DNA of 64,000 bases from Holdemanella sp. MSK.7.32 (GCF_024460475.1 NZ_JANFYN010000001.1:47326-111325); one strand, 5' to 3'; positions 8,104 through 16,171 are shown, counted from the first letter of the stretch. Translations and numbers: made by a program. The notes: a model not told the origin generated them from the letters alone.

Positions 8104-9439
8104 CCTCGCTTAGCTTAAATGCCTTGACAAGATTTTGATAAACCCCCTGTTTTACCTCTTCATCTTCATTTTCTTCTTTGATGTTTTCTAATTCTTCCTG
8201 AACATTTTCGATATCGTCCAACTTAGAAAGTAGTGTTTGATGAGAAATGAACGGTGAAATCATTTGAGCAATTTGAGCGTTCTCTAGCTTGTTTTGAGGT
8301 CGATTTCGATTAAATACGACATTGATATCTCGATAGTCATAATTGCCGCCGAATAAATTCAAAATATTGGTAATCAATTCGATCCTTCTTTGTAGCGATT
8401 TTTTAAATTTTCTTTCCTTGATTGCAACAACTTGATCCATTGACCACATCTTGTAAGAAATAGCCACGCCTGAAAGATTAGATGCAAAAGCATTATCTGT
8501 CATATTCGGAACTGAACTAAACAAATGCATGTCACTTACTAGGCGGTTCTTATAGTTTTCTAAAGCTGTATCATTAATTTCTTTTAACATCCAAGATACA
8601 TCACCGCCATCGTCAAGAATGATTGCTCCTTTTTTACGCATTTCTTGAATGTCAGTTGTTGTTACATCTCCAAGCTTAGAAATCTTCATCAACGCCTCAT
8701 CGTTATATTGGAATAAATTTGCTGTATTCGATTGGACTGTGTTATAGGCATCCACAATACTGATGATGCCTTCAAAATCACCAATTCGCTCTTCATTGTT
8801 GACAAACTCAACTACTGGAACATCTTTCCAGTAATGATCAACAATATCTTTCAACTGTAAGCTTCCACCAGCTCTTGACTCAAAATACCAGGTGCTTTCA
8901 CTTGTGCTGAATTCCAACTTCAATATTTCGACCTTTCGCTTGGTATATGAACGAATAATACGAATAAAACCTAAATAGTTATCTTCGCCACCTGAATCAC
9001 GAATCAAGATACCTTCGTTCGCTGGCACTTTGGTAAAACGAATATTGGCATCTTCGTCAATATATAAAATTTCAAAGCAATCGCCATGAATGGATGCTTT
9101 TTTAGCAATTTCTGTGTTTTCGTCCTGTTCATCGTTGTATTCAAGTACATTCTGTATCTTTTCCATATACTCATCATTCTGTGAGTTGTATTTGATAGGA
9201 TCTCCAACAAAATAACCAACCATACTATCAGTAATGTACTTACACATGTTGTTGACAATCTTATTATTGGGATCGTTTGCGTTGTATTTTTGCTTGTACA
9301 CGATTTTATGCTTCCCAGCATAGTAGTTATCAAGAGTTCTATATGTACTGTTTAAATATCGGTTTTCCATATAGATTCTTTTGATATCATTTTCATCCAA
9401 AGAGTTAAAACTCTCTTTATCCATATAAATTACTGCCAT
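8087..9439 (-). CDS. Portal protein (SPP1 gp6-like)
   Basis: This 450-residue protein has the SPP1 gp6 portal features: YYAGKHKIVYK near the N-terminus, NNMCKYITDSMVGYFVGDPI, then HGDCFEILYID, and later YNTVQSNTANLFQYNDEA and SGVAISYKMWSMDQ. The C-terminal 60 residues are acidic and helical. Portals form the 12-subunit ring through which the terminase packages DNA. It is 4 bp from terL upstream and overlaps MuF downstream. Note the SPP1-type portal within a Mu-type early gene plan. Confidence 0.92.
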   Translation of the reverse strand: MAVIYMDKESFNSLDENDIKRIYMENRYLNSTYRTLDNYYAGKHKIVYKQKYNANDPNNKIVNNMCKYITDSMVGYFVGDPIKYNSQNDEYMEKIQNVLEYNDEQDENTEIAKKASIHGDCFEILYIDEDANIRFTKVPANEGILIRDSGGEDNYLGFIRIIRSYTKRKVEILKLEFSTSESTWYFESRAGGSLQLKDIVDHYWKDVPVVEFVNNEERIGDFEGIISIVDAYNTVQSNTANLFQYNDEALMKISKLGDVTTTDIQEMRKKGAIILDDGGDVSWMLKEINDTALENYKNRLVSDMHLFSSVPNMTDNAFASNLSGVAISYKMWSMDQVVAIKERKFKKSLQRRIELITNILNLFGGNYDYRDINVVFNRNRPQNKLENAQIAQMISPFISHQTLLSKLDDIENVQEELENIKEENEDEEVKQGVYQNLVKAFKLSEDELDE

Positions 9440-9442
9440 TTT

Positions 9443-11209
9443 CTATCCTCCAAAAAGCGAACGGTCTAATATTCTGAATCTCTTTCCTTTTTTAGCAATC
9501 GTTCGTGCCATTTCCAATGCATCAGGTGCATCATCATGGCTTGCCATAGGGAAATGCTTAAGCTGTTCTAAAAGCAATTTGTGTCTACGATTGAACTTGA
9601 TGTATTTATTCTTGATATCAGGTTGCAGTGATTGAATACGCAGCACCTTGTCACCAGTCGAATTGATTTCTTCGATCGGCAAGTAAAGACCCGCTTTGGC
9701 AGAAGCTTTAGAAATTTCCTCTTTCAAGAACCATTGGAACTGTACAGTTTCACATCCAAGTTTTTTAAAGCCTTTGCCATAAGTTTTTCTAAGCCATCTT
9801 TCTTTTTCGAGCACATCGTTAATGATGCGATCAGGATGTCTACGCATCACATCGGCATCAATTACATACATATATCCAGTTGCCTTTTGTTTGGCGATAG
9901 TGATAATGGCTGAATAGTCTGATTTCTTATTCTTACCAAGCGATGGATCTACTGCTCCATAGAATTCAAAATCCTTCGAATTAAAGTTCATTTCAAATTC
10001 GTTGTAGTAATCAAACCATTCTTCCTGGAATAAGCAATCATCAGGGCTGATTGGTTCATTCTGTAATTCAGAATTAAATGAAGCATCGCCTTCAGATACC
10101 TTGATGCACATAAGGTTGTAATAGGAAAGTTTGTCTTCCCATAACACTTTTGTACCTTCCAGCATTTCTTTTTTATGTTGTTCAAAGAAATGCAACGCTT
10201 TAGCTTCATGTTCAGGTTCATCAAGGTCGGTATATATCTTTTCCCATTCATCCCATAGATCAACTGCAGATGAAAAAGAAAGGACTGCTTGATATTTAAT
10301 GCTTTTATAGCTTGGATTTTTCAACACATTAGCAAGCAACGAATCATAATGAAGCATTGTTCCAATATAAATAATATCGGTGTAATCATCACCAGCTTTC
10401 GATACTGCCTTATAAAACCAGTCGGATAGTTTCTTTCGCTGGTCAACCGTTCTTACATTTTCATCATTCTCAATATCATCAAGAACCAATAAATCAGGCC
10501 TCCAATTCTTGTGCTTTCTACCACGAATCTTTTTGCCTGAACCAATAGCTTCAATTTTTATGTTTGTCTTTGTTAATAAAACGTTCGAACGCCATACCTT
10601 ACCATCTAGTTTTCCGAAATCTTCGATGATATGTTCATTTTCTTCCATCTCGGTTTTAATGGAATCTAAGAAACTCTCAGCCTGTTCTGAACTATCGGAC
10701 AAGATAATGATGTAGTGCTTATACTCATATAACGCTGCATGAAGTGATCCTTTGAATGTAAGGTTCGTTGATTTAGCATGACCACGAGGGGCAGCAATCG
10801 CTCTTTTACAGCCTGCCATTCTGCTTATCTTCTTTTGAACGCTTTTTGAAAGTGGTACTTCGTCTTTCATAACGCCATGCTTCCAAATATTGTCGAGTTC
10901 TTCGTGGAAGCGTGGAGACTTCCTGACAAAGTAATGAGGGAGGTAGGCTCTTCCAAAAAATTCCATATCAAACGAAGCTAATTTTTTTCGTATACCATTC
11001 TTGCCAGTTAAGGGAGCTCCTCTTTCAAAATCATCAAGAAGTTGTTTTCTTAAAAGGTTGTTGTCCTTTTTTAAAAACTCTTTTAAAAGGTCGTTCAAAT
11101 AAACTTTATATTCTTGCGTATCATATGCTTCGCTATCGGCAATTTGATTTTCAGCTTCTAAAATTCCATCCAAAAGCATGTCTAAACTTCTTTTTTTGAG
11201 TCTTCCCAT
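9443..11209 (-). CDS. Terminase large subunit
   Basis: The 588-residue protein has an N-terminal ATPase with a Walker A-type loop APRGHAKST at about residues 140-148 and a Walker B LLVLDDIEND with Asp 244-245. A C-terminal RNase H-like nuclease begins FYGAVDPSLGKNKKSDYSAI at about residue 415. It cuts and pumps phage DNA; in Mu-like phages headful packaging starts from integrated copies. ATG 11209 is preceded by AAGGAGATGATAGG. A terminator-bearing leader separates it from the upstream NusG-like gene. Confidence 0.93.
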   Translation of the reverse strand: MGRLKKRSLDMLLDGILEAENQIADSEAYDTQEYKVYLNDLLKEFLKKDNNLLRKQLLDDFERGAPLTGKNGIRKKLASFDMEFFGRAYLPHYFVRKSPRFHEELDNIWKHGVMKDEVPLSKSVQKKISRMAGCKRAIAAPRGHAKSTNLTFKGSLHAALYEYKHYIIILSDSSEQAESFLDSIKTEMEENEHIIEDFGKLDGKVWRSNVLLTKTNIKIEAIGSGKKIRGRKHKNWRPDLLVLDDIENDENVRTVDQRKKLSDWFYKAVSKAGDDYTDIIYIGTMLHYDSLLANVLKNPSYKSIKYQAVLSFSSAVDLWDEWEKIYTDLDEPEHEAKALHFFEQHKKEMLEGTKVLWEDKLSYYNLMCIKVSEGDASFNSELQNEPISPDDCLFQEEWFDYYNEFEMNFNSKDFEFYGAVDPSLGKNKKSDYSAIITIAKQKATGYMYVIDADVMRRHPDRIINDVLEKERWLRKTYGKGFKKLGCETVQFQWFLKEEISKASAKAGLYLPIEEINSTGDKVLRIQSLQPDIKNKYIKFNRRHKLLLEQLKHFPMASHDDAPDALEMARTIAKKGKRFRILDRSLFGG

Positions 11210-11447
11210 CCTATCATCTCCTTTCGCCTTATAAAAAAATCGCTATAAAGCGATTTTAAGCGTTGTTTTTGCTTGTACCCCACAATTACTCAACTTTATG
11301 CCTAATTCGTTTTTTAAAGGGGTTTTTGCGCGAATTAAAAGGTAATGCGCCCTTTACGAACATTAGAGTGTGCTTCGCCATCCCAGATATTTTATTTTCT
11401 AGGATAGTTCATGCTATTTAACCACCAATTTCCGCTTACAGGACGAA
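11210..11447 (-). promoter_or_regulatory. Late-operon leader with internal terminator
   Basis: These 238 bases between the NusG paralogue and terL hold no credible gene. On the minus strand there is a hairpin ATCCTAGA/TCTGGGAT (11380-11405) and then, just before terL, a strong terminator-like hairpin. Placed directly after a NusG-family gene, this looks like the target of processive antitermination, as in LoaP or UpxY systems. That role is an inference. Confidence 0.5.
11229..11256 (-). terminator. Intrinsic terminator in the late-operon leader
   Basis: On the minus strand AAAATCGCT-TTAT-AGCGATTTT is followed by a run of T. It stands only about 20 bp before the terL start and downstream of the NusG-like gene. 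Without antitermination it would block terL and all structural genes. Confidence 0.75.
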
Positions 11448-11963
11448 TCAACCGTTTGTTTCTGTTGGCTTTGTAGTGTCAATCACATTCAAACTCAACG
11501 TGATTTCTTTAATTTCATTACATACAGTAATTTCAAATGTTGCTTTTCTTTGTCTTTTATTAAAACTTTTTATTCTGCTTTTAAATTTTAAAAGGATACC
11601 TTTTAAAATGATGACATTTCCATCTTCATCTACCGTTACCTCAGTTGGTTCTAATGGATGACCATCGTTGTTTAAAATTTTTACCCATTCTTCTTCCAGG
11701 AAGGTAAGAGTGGATGGGGAAGTTTTGTCCCCCAAGAAACGTTGAACCCCATTAATACCTTTGATTTTGTAAAAGTCTTCGGCTTTGAATTCGGTTTGTA
11801 CGAAAACATAGTTAGGAAATAATATGTATTCTCTTTGCATCCAAGCGCCTCCTGAACGAATCAAGCGACTTTCTCTTGGAACAAGAGCTTGATACCCAGC
11901 CAACTCTAATTGCTTCTGTATTTGAAGCTCTTGGCTTCCTTTCACTTGTATCACGCACCACAT
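11448..11963 (-). CDS. Phage-encoded NusG paralogue (antitermination factor)
   Basis: The 171-residue protein begins MWCVIQVKGSQELQIQKQLE, a NusG N-terminal (NGN) domain, continues with LFPNYVFVQTEF and IKGINGVQRFLGD as in specialised NusG proteins, and has a C-terminal KOW-like region (VIILKGILLKFKSRIKSF, ATFEITV, ITLSLNVID). NusG paralogues such as RfaH, LoaP and UpxY are operon-specific antiterminators that load onto RNA polymerase. Its gene sits between the TerS-like and TerL genes, immediately before a leader with a terminator, so it probably licenses late transcription. Family call is firm, target is inferred. Confidence 0.85.
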   Translation of the reverse strand: MWCVIQVKGSQELQIQKQLELAGYQALVPRESRLIRSGGAWMQREYILFPNYVFVQTEFKAEDFYKIKGINGVQRFLGDKTSPSTLTFLEEEWVKILNNDGHPLEPTEVTVDEDGNVIILKGILLKFKSRIKSFNKRQRKATFEITVCNEIKEITLSLNVIDTTKPTETNG

Positions 11964-11965
11964 AT

Positions 11966-12514
11966 CTATCCCTCCATTTCTTCTGTTTTCTTTGTGTTTA
12001 AATACTGGACAAGTTCCTTGTATAGCTCAGGTTTTTCCTTCGCCATGGAAGAGAACAGTAATGTTTTAAATTCTTCAATCGCTGCATCCTTAACATCTTG
12101 GTTTTGGATTTCAACTCTTTTCTTATAAGCAGTCGCACGAATAAGTGCATTTGACTCCTTCATAAGTTTCGCTAAATCTACTTCATCCCAATCTTCTTCT
12201 TTCGTGCTTGCTAAGCGATTAAACACGTTTCCTGATGTGATACGAATGATTGCTTCTGCCATATCTAAATCAGGATTACGATCCAATTCTTCTTTTACTA
12301 ACTTGAAGTTCTGATGTGTCATCTTCAATGCTTCCATATTGGCATTGAACGAACGAGCATATCTACACACACTAGCTACTGATACCGATTGTTCATTTGC
12401 TTTTAGAAACTCTACAATTTCAGTATAAGTTGCATCAGACTGAAGCATAGTTTCAACTACAGATTTAAGATCTTCAGGCAAGTTGTCAATCTTACTGTGT
12501 TTCCGATTGGCCAT
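11966..12514 (-). CDS. Mu gp27-like DUF3486 protein (small terminase candidate)
   Basis: The 182-residue protein starts MANRKHSKIDNLPEDLK and contains ATYTEIVEFLKANEQSVSVASVCRYARSF, an N-terminal helix-turn-helix segment typical of DUF3486 (Mu gp27). Such proteins lie upstream of the large terminase and are thought to be the DNA-recognising small subunit. The rest is helical. It is 2 bp from the NusG-like gene and 4 bp from the gp26-like gene, in one operon. Confidence 0.82.
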   Translation of the reverse strand: MANRKHSKIDNLPEDLKSVVETMLQSDATYTEIVEFLKANEQSVSVASVCRYARSFNANMEALKMTHQNFKLVKEELDRNPDLDMAEAIIRITSGNVFNRLASTKEEDWDEVDLAKLMKESNALIRATAYKKRVEIQNQDVKDAAIEEFKTLLFSSMAKEKPELYKELVQYLNTKKTEEMEG

Positions 12515-12518
12515 AGGT

Positions 12519-12860
12519 TTAAACCTCGATCATATCGTCTACAATGTTTCTTGCTAAAAGCTTTATTCCTTTGCTAGTAAGTTTAGCTTCAAGGTTTCTG
12601 TAGTTGACATCCTGAGATAGCTCCAACACTTCATTTCTTGTAGCGATATCTCTTAAACGAATATATTTTTCTTCAGTCAAATAGTTGATGCAGTCTAAAA
12701 ACTCCCATTTTTCAACTCCATCCATTTCTAACACTGTTTCAACGCTTTTAAGTTCGTTGTACTTGTATCTAAGAACATTAATCGTTCTTAACACACGACC
12801 ATTGTTGCTGATAAAGTTTGCAGCTTCTAGTCGCTTCTTTAATGTTTCTTTATCTGCCAT
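12519..12860 (-). CDS. Mu gp26-like phage protein
   Basis: A 113-residue protein resembling Mu gp26 (VpaChn25_0724 family): an N-terminal ISNNGRVLRTINVLRYKY helix, then SVETVLEMDGVEKWEFLDCINYLTEEKYIRLRD, a winged-helix-like layout, and KLTSKGIKLLARNIVDD at the end. It lies between the gp25-like and gp27-like genes as in Mu. Its molecular role is not established; a small DNA-binding fold is plausible. Confidence 0.72.
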   Translation of the reverse strand: MADKETLKKRLEAANFISNNGRVLRTINVLRYKYNELKSVETVLEMDGVEKWEFLDCINYLTEEKYIRLRDIATRNEVLELSQDVNYRNLEAKLTSKGIKLLARNIVDDMIEV

Positions 12861-12862
12861 TT

Positions 12863-13219
12863 CTATACCCTCTCTTTCAATAGTAATTTATAGATTTCAT
12901 CTAGTTTATTTTCTGTTTTTCGTTGTTCACGAATAAAGTCTTCTTTCGTTAAGAACTGTTTTTGTGCTTCTTTTAAATCGTTTCTGAATTCTTTGACCGA
13001 TTCTTTGAATTCGGTTTTAGGTGTGTAGTCAGTTTTAATATCTTGAATATCTTTCTTGACTTCTTTAATGATCTTTTCATGAGCAACTTCGGTAAGATAA
13101 TCTTTTTCAATCTCTTGTATTTTTAAATCTGTTTTATCAATCTTGTCCATGGTCTTTTTTAAAAAGTAAGTGATAATTGTAATTACTGTACCAATTGCCA
13201 ATTCTAAAAAATAATCCAT
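12863..13219 (-). CDS. Mu gp25-like membrane-anchored coiled-coil protein (DUF2730-like)
   Basis: The 118-residue protein has an N-terminal membrane segment (residues 2-20, FLELAIGTVITIITYFL) followed by a long charged coiled coil to the C-terminus. This is the layout of DUF2730 / Mu gp25, whose gene also precedes gp26. ATG 13219 is chosen because AAGGAGGTATAG stands just before it. It is the first gene after the Mor terminator. An XhlA-like lysis accessory protein is an alternative, though XhlA has its membrane segment at the other end. Confidence 0.65.
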   Translation of the reverse strand: MDYFLELAIGTVITIITYFLKKTMDKIDKTDLKIQEIEKDYLTEVAHEKIIKEVKKDIQDIKTDYTPKTEFKESVKEFRNDLKEAQKQFLTKEDFIREQRKTENKLDEIYKLLLKERV

Positions 13220-13229
13220 TTCTATACCT

Positions 13230-13325
13230 CCTTGCTCGTTATTACAAGGCAAATTTTAGATAAAAAAAAGAAAGTGGTAAAATAAACTACTTTATAGTTA
13301 AACTTTACTACTTTCTTTAAATTTT
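13230..13325 (-). promoter_or_regulatory. Candidate Mor-dependent middle/late promoter region
   Basis: Between mor and the gp25-like gene only about 100 bases are available. They hold the mor terminator and, downstream of it on the minus strand, a TAAAAT -10-like hexamer near 13250 with no matching -35, as expected for an activator-dependent promoter. The inverted repeat of the terminator could overlap an activator site. CCTTG/CAAGG near the gp25-like start may also pair with its ribosome-binding site. All of this is inference. Confidence 0.4.
13266..13320 (-). terminator. Terminator after mor
   Basis: On the minus strand AAAGAAAGTAGTAAAG pairs with TTTACCACTTTCTTT and is followed by a run of T. 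It closes the early/middle transcript directly after mor. Confidence 0.85.
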
Positions 13326-13658
13326 CTATAAATCAAACAATGTGACTTGTCCTTCGTATGGATCGATTTTTTTGTTTTTGAACAAATCGCCGATGATTGT
13401 TCGTATCTGTATTTCTGATAAGCCATACTTCAATGCGAGTGCTTTGATATCCCCATTTTTTTCATACTCAATGCGTATTTTCTCGTTACGTTTTCTTCGC
13501 TCGATTTCACTGAACTTAGGAATATAAATGCTTGTTCCTGCATAATAGTGAATCAACCTCTTATAGGCTTCTAAACCAATGACTTCAACGACTTGTAACT
13601 GTTCTTCATTTAAATCATCTAATGTTACATCTGCACTTTCTGTCATTAATTCATCCAT
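13326..13658 (-). CDS. mor: Mor-family transcription activator
   Basis: The 110-residue protein matches the Mor/C activator family of Mu: LEAYKRLIHYYAGTSIYIPK, then RKRNEKIRIEYEKNGDIKALALKYGLSEIQIRTII with a C-terminal helix-turn-helix. In Mu, Mor turns on the middle promoter and C the late promoters; only one such gene is visible here. It is the last gene before a terminator and the gp25-26-27/late genes, which it presumably activates. Start overlaps gemA by 13 bp. Confidence 0.88.
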   Translation of the reverse strand: MDELMTESADVTLDDLNEEQLQVVEVIGLEAYKRLIHYYAGTSIYIPKFSEIERRKRNEKIRIEYEKNGDIKALALKYGLSEIQIRTIIGDLFKNKKIDPYEGQVTLFDL

Positions 13659-14095
13659 TTTCTTTCAGCCGTCCTAACGTAGTTTTTTAAAATTTCAATC
13701 AGTTTGTTTCCATCATCTCTTGAAAGACGATTAAATATGCGTTGTGGGGTTGATTTTACTTGGAACTGTCTTTCTATAATACCCGCCAATCTTTCGCCTA
13801 CAGGAGCATTATTTGGTTCTCTATCCAAAGATTGAAGCTCATACATCAATGACCAGCACTTTTTCTTTTGTCCTGCTGTCATAACTTCATCAATCTTATT
13901 ATTCTGTTGTTTTTCCAAGTAGGCGATGATTTCATTGGCTTCACGATAAGTTAGTTCTTTAGTTGAATGTTTACCTGCCTGACTAAAAATAATCATATGC
14001 AAGATGTCATTATCTTTATCTTGGCGGTCAACATATCCTAATGCATTTGCAATAGCATATATTTTTTTGGTTTGCCAGCTCTCAACAGTTTTCAT
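13646..14095 (-). CDS. gemA: GemA / Mu gp16-like protein (DUF1018)
   Basis: This 149-residue protein has the DUF1018 pattern: WQTKKIYAIANALGYVDRQD at the start, SYREANEII-like KELTYREANEIIAYLEK, and AGQKKKCWSLMYELQSLD. GemA of Mu modulates host gene expression and supercoiling and is encoded just before mor, exactly as here. It lies 17 bp downstream of the preceding gene in the early operon. Confidence 0.85.
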   Translation of the reverse strand: MKTVESWQTKKIYAIANALGYVDRQDKDNDILHMIIFSQAGKHSTKELTYREANEIIAYLEKQQNNKIDEVMTAGQKKKCWSLMYELQSLDREPNNAPVGERLAGIIERQFQVKSTPQRIFNRLSRDDGNKLIEILKNYVRTAERKWMN

Positions 14096-14112
14096 AAGAT
14101 TGCTCCTTTCCG

Positions 14113-14745
14113 TTATTCCGCTTCTAGCGTTACCTTGATTGAATCTTCAACAATCAATGAACTCTTGATTTTAGCGACTGCTTCTTCAACCGTTCCTTCA
14201 AATCCTGAAGCTTCAATAATTCTCAAGATATTTTGATAAGCCATAACATCCTGTACAAGAAAAGCATAATCACTCGCTTCTTTTTCACTAAGGTCAGTGT
14301 ACTTCAGGATGTTCTTTTGATCTTGTTTGTATTTTCCTTTTAACCGTTTCATAAGAAGCGTTTGTTTCTTCTGATCAGGAGTCATATGAGTGACAACATT
14401 GGATAATGTATCTTCAATATAATCTCCCTTAAACATATTTGCCAACATTGTTTTTGCAACATCGGTCAATGAAAACTTTGTTTCTTCTTTAATAAAATCA
14501 GGAACAGTCTTTCCTAAAACCTCTTTGATAACGACCCACGAAATTGGTTTGACTGTTGCTGCATTTTGTACGATGACTTTAGCACCATTATTTCCATAGA
14601 TTTCTACGGTTTTTAGTTTTGTATCCTGCAAATCTTTTTCGGCGTATTCTTCAAAATCAGCCTTTAAATTTTCCATTTCATTTTTGATGCCAGCCAATTG
14701 TGCATCTAGCTCTGCATAACGATCCACTTTCTCTCTAATTTCCAT
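14113..14745 (-). CDS. Early phage protein, Gam-like layout, function unknown
   Basis: A 210-residue protein. ATG 14745 is chosen because GGAGGTAGCGAAC precedes it. Residues 1-45 form a coiled coil (EIREKVDRYAELDAQLAGIK), then a beta segment (KTVEIYGNNGAKVIVQN) and a helical C-terminal half. The coiled coil followed by a small beta domain recalls Mu Gam, the DNA-end-protecting host-nuclease inhibitor, which also lies in the early region, but I see no clear family match. It overlaps the AbrB/zinc gene by 11 bp. Confidence 0.55.
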   Translation of the reverse strand: MEIREKVDRYAELDAQLAGIKNEMENLKADFEEYAEKDLQDTKLKTVEIYGNNGAKVIVQNAATVKPISWVVIKEVLGKTVPDFIKEETKFSLTDVAKTMLANMFKGDYIEDTLSNVVTHMTPDQKKQTLLMKRLKGKYKQDQKNILKYTDLSEKEASDYAFLVQDVMAYQNILRIIEASGFEGTVEEAVAKIKSSLIVEDSIKVTLEAE

Positions 14746-14992
14746 GTTCGCTACCTCCAGCGAATTTACTAGCACATGTAGTGCATAATTCTACATTATT
14801 AAATACTTTTACATGTTCAGCCGTTCCACAACACATGCATGTAGGGATATGCTTTTTGATGAGAAGGCTATTGTCTTCCGTTTGAACGATTTCTACTGCT
14901 GCACCTTTTGGAATGTTCATCTGATGTCTAATCTGTGCAGGAATCGTAATTCCACCAGTTCTAGAAATCTTTTTAAATAGTTTGTTTTCCAT
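14735..14992 (-). CDS. AbrB/SpoVT-like protein with C-terminal zinc ribbon
   Basis: The 85-residue protein begins with a swapped-hairpin AbrB domain (KLFKKISRTGGITIPAQIRH, then NIPKGAAVEIVQTEDNSLLIKK) and ends with a four-cysteine zinc motif (CMCCGTAEH ... CTTCASKF). AbrB domains bind DNA; here a phage early transcription regulator is likely. ATG 14992 has AAGGAGG in front of it, and a copy of the 45-bp element stands further upstream (15023-15067). Confidence 0.75.
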   Translation of the reverse strand: MENKLFKKISRTGGITIPAQIRHQMNIPKGAAVEIVQTEDNSLLIKKHIPTCMCCGTAEHVKVFNNVELCTTCASKFAGGSEHGN

Positions 14993-15022
14993 CTGTTTTT
15001 CCTCCTTTGCTTTCCTATGCTC

Positions 15023-15067
15023 CACTCTGCATTATCCGAGGGCTTGTGACCTCCGTTGGCTGCATTA
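15023..15067 (-). repeat. 45-bp intercistronic element, copy 1
   Basis: One of three 45-bp elements with at most one mismatch from the majority sequence, all in the same orientation. On the minus strand each starts and ends with the direct repeat TAATGCAG (33 bp start to start) and contains GAGGTCACAAGCCCTC, able to form a small GAGG/CCTC hairpin. This copy lies 10 bp after a stop codon and leads into the AbrB/zinc gene. Confidence 0.85.
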
Positions 15068-15077
15068 GAGCAATGGG

Positions 15078-15245
15078 TTATTTATCCCCAGTGCATTTTT
15101 TGTATTCATCTTCTGTAATCGGATAGGCTTCTTTAACATATAAAGAAAAGTAAGCCATAAACTCTTCCGCTGTTAGCTCTTCATCAACCTCGACAAATCG
15201 CTTTTCACCGTTCAGATTCTTGATCACAAAATACTGTGATTTCAT
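15078..15245 (-). CDS. Small phage protein (55 aa), function unknown
   Basis: This open frame begins at ATG 15245 with GGAGGTACTCAAT before it and encodes 55 residues (MKSQYFVIKNLNGEKRFVEV, then EELTAEEFMAYFSLYVKEAY). It overlaps the end of the lytic transglycosylase gene by 41 bp in another frame. Its good ribosome-binding site and normal protein composition support it as a gene. No family is recognised. Confidence 0.65.
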   Translation of the reverse strand: MKSQYFVIKNLNGEKRFVEVDEELTAEEFMAYFSLYVKEAYPITEDEYKKCTGDK

Positions 15246-15807
15246 ATTGAGTACCTCCTATCAGTTCTTTTGCTTTTAATACTTTTTTAGAGTAGTCTGT
15301 TTCATAAATGCCTTGTTCCCATAACTTTTGAGCTCCTGCAACACCAATGTTATAAGCCATAAGCATTTGATGTTCGCTTTCGTTCCATTTCAGCTTGCTT
15401 AATAAGAAGATGCCAGCCTTAGCGCCTTGGTATGGATCAAGCATATTTGTTAGTCCTAACTCTCTTTCTACCTCTTCAAAATTGACTTTATTGACTTGCA
15501 TAAGTCCAAAATCATCTGTGCATGATATAAGTTCTGGATTGAAATTACTTTCTACTTTCATAATCGCAAGTACTAATTTCATATCTAATCCTGCATCTAT
15601 GCATTCTTGTCTTATATAATCTTGCAAATCCATATCAAGAGGGACATTGTAGTATGTTTGAGTTTTCAATATCTCAACTTTTTTAGGTTCAACCCTTTGA
15701 GTTTTAATTTCTATTGATTTATCCACTGGCGCAATTGCCAAGGCATATATCTTATTCGCTACTATGATAGTGATTATTATTGAAACCATCAGAAGAGATC
15801 TTTTCAT
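15205..15807 (-). CDS. Lytic transglycosylase (SLT domain), membrane-anchored
   Basis: The 200-residue protein has an N-terminal signal or anchor (residues 2-22, KRSLLMVSIIITIIVANKIY) and an SLT goose-lysozyme-like domain: LVLAIMKVESNFNPELIS with the catalytic Glu in KVES, FGLMQVNKV, YQGAKAGIFLLSKL and LMAYNIGVAGAQKLW. It would cleave peptidoglycan glycan strands. Its place among early genes is unusual for a lysis enzyme, so roles in entry or in remodelling the wall are also possible. ATG 15807 overlaps the preceding stop (ATGA). Confidence 0.85.
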   Translation of the reverse strand: MKRSLLMVSIIITIIVANKIYALAIAPVDKSIEIKTQRVEPKKVEILKTQTYYNVPLDMDLQDYIRQECIDAGLDMKLVLAIMKVESNFNPELISCTDDFGLMQVNKVNFEEVERELGLTNMLDPYQGAKAGIFLLSKLKWNESEHQMLMAYNIGVAGAQKLWEQGIYETDYSKKVLKAKELIGGTQYEITVFCDQESER

Positions 15808-15950
15808 TGCTCCATCCTCTTGCATTTACTCATTTCTTTTTGAAGTCTTCTTTTGTGTTTTAACAGATCTCTTTTTCTCATTGGTGAAGAAGTGCTTTGT
15901 AAATCTACTTCGCAGTTTTTAAGTTTGTTTAAAACCTCTTTTTTATCCAT
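15804..15950 (-). CDS. Small basic phage protein (48 aa)
   Basis: ATG at 15950 follows TAGGAG at good spacing and opens a 48-codon frame (MDKKEVLNKLKNCEVDLQST ...) whose TGA overlaps the transglycosylase start by 4 bp. The product is Lys/Arg-rich and helical. It is too short to assign; tight coupling on both sides supports that it is translated. Confidence 0.6.
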   Translation of the reverse strand: MDKKEVLNKLKNCEVDLQSTSSPMRKRDLLKHKRRLQKEMSKCKRMEQ

Positions 15951-15951
15951 G

Positions 15952-16170
15952 TTAAACTCCTATTTCATCGTCACTTTCTCTTATTTTTTCTAGATCTTGA
16001 TACATAAGAAGTACGCTTAAGTATGCAATTGAACCTAACAAGGTTGATGTAAGGACTTTTGGCTTTGACTTTAGATATTGCATTTGCGTATTGAAATGTA
16101 TGTTGCTTTCGTATAAGTGCTTGTATCTAGGGTTTTTAGTTACTTTTTCAAAGAATTCTTGTCCAGTCAT
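15952..16170 (-). CDS. Small phage protein with hydrophobic segment
   Basis: A 72-residue product if ATG 16170 is used, 1 bp after the preceding stop; a longer frame to 16227 exists without a ribosome-binding site. It contains TGQEFFEKVTKNPRYKHLYE and a hydrophobic stretch TSTLLGSIAYLSVLLMY near the C-terminus. The function is not recognised. Confidence 0.55.
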   Translation of the reverse strand: MTGQEFFEKVTKNPRYKHLYESNIHFNTQMQYLKSKPKVLTSTLLGSIAYLSVLLMYQDLEKIRESDDEIGV

Positions 16171-16171
16171 A

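Noticed and set aside
9004..9333. Minus-strand open frame of 109 codons inside the portal gene
   Set aside because: It overlaps the portal frame fully, in another frame, and its translation is not protein-like.
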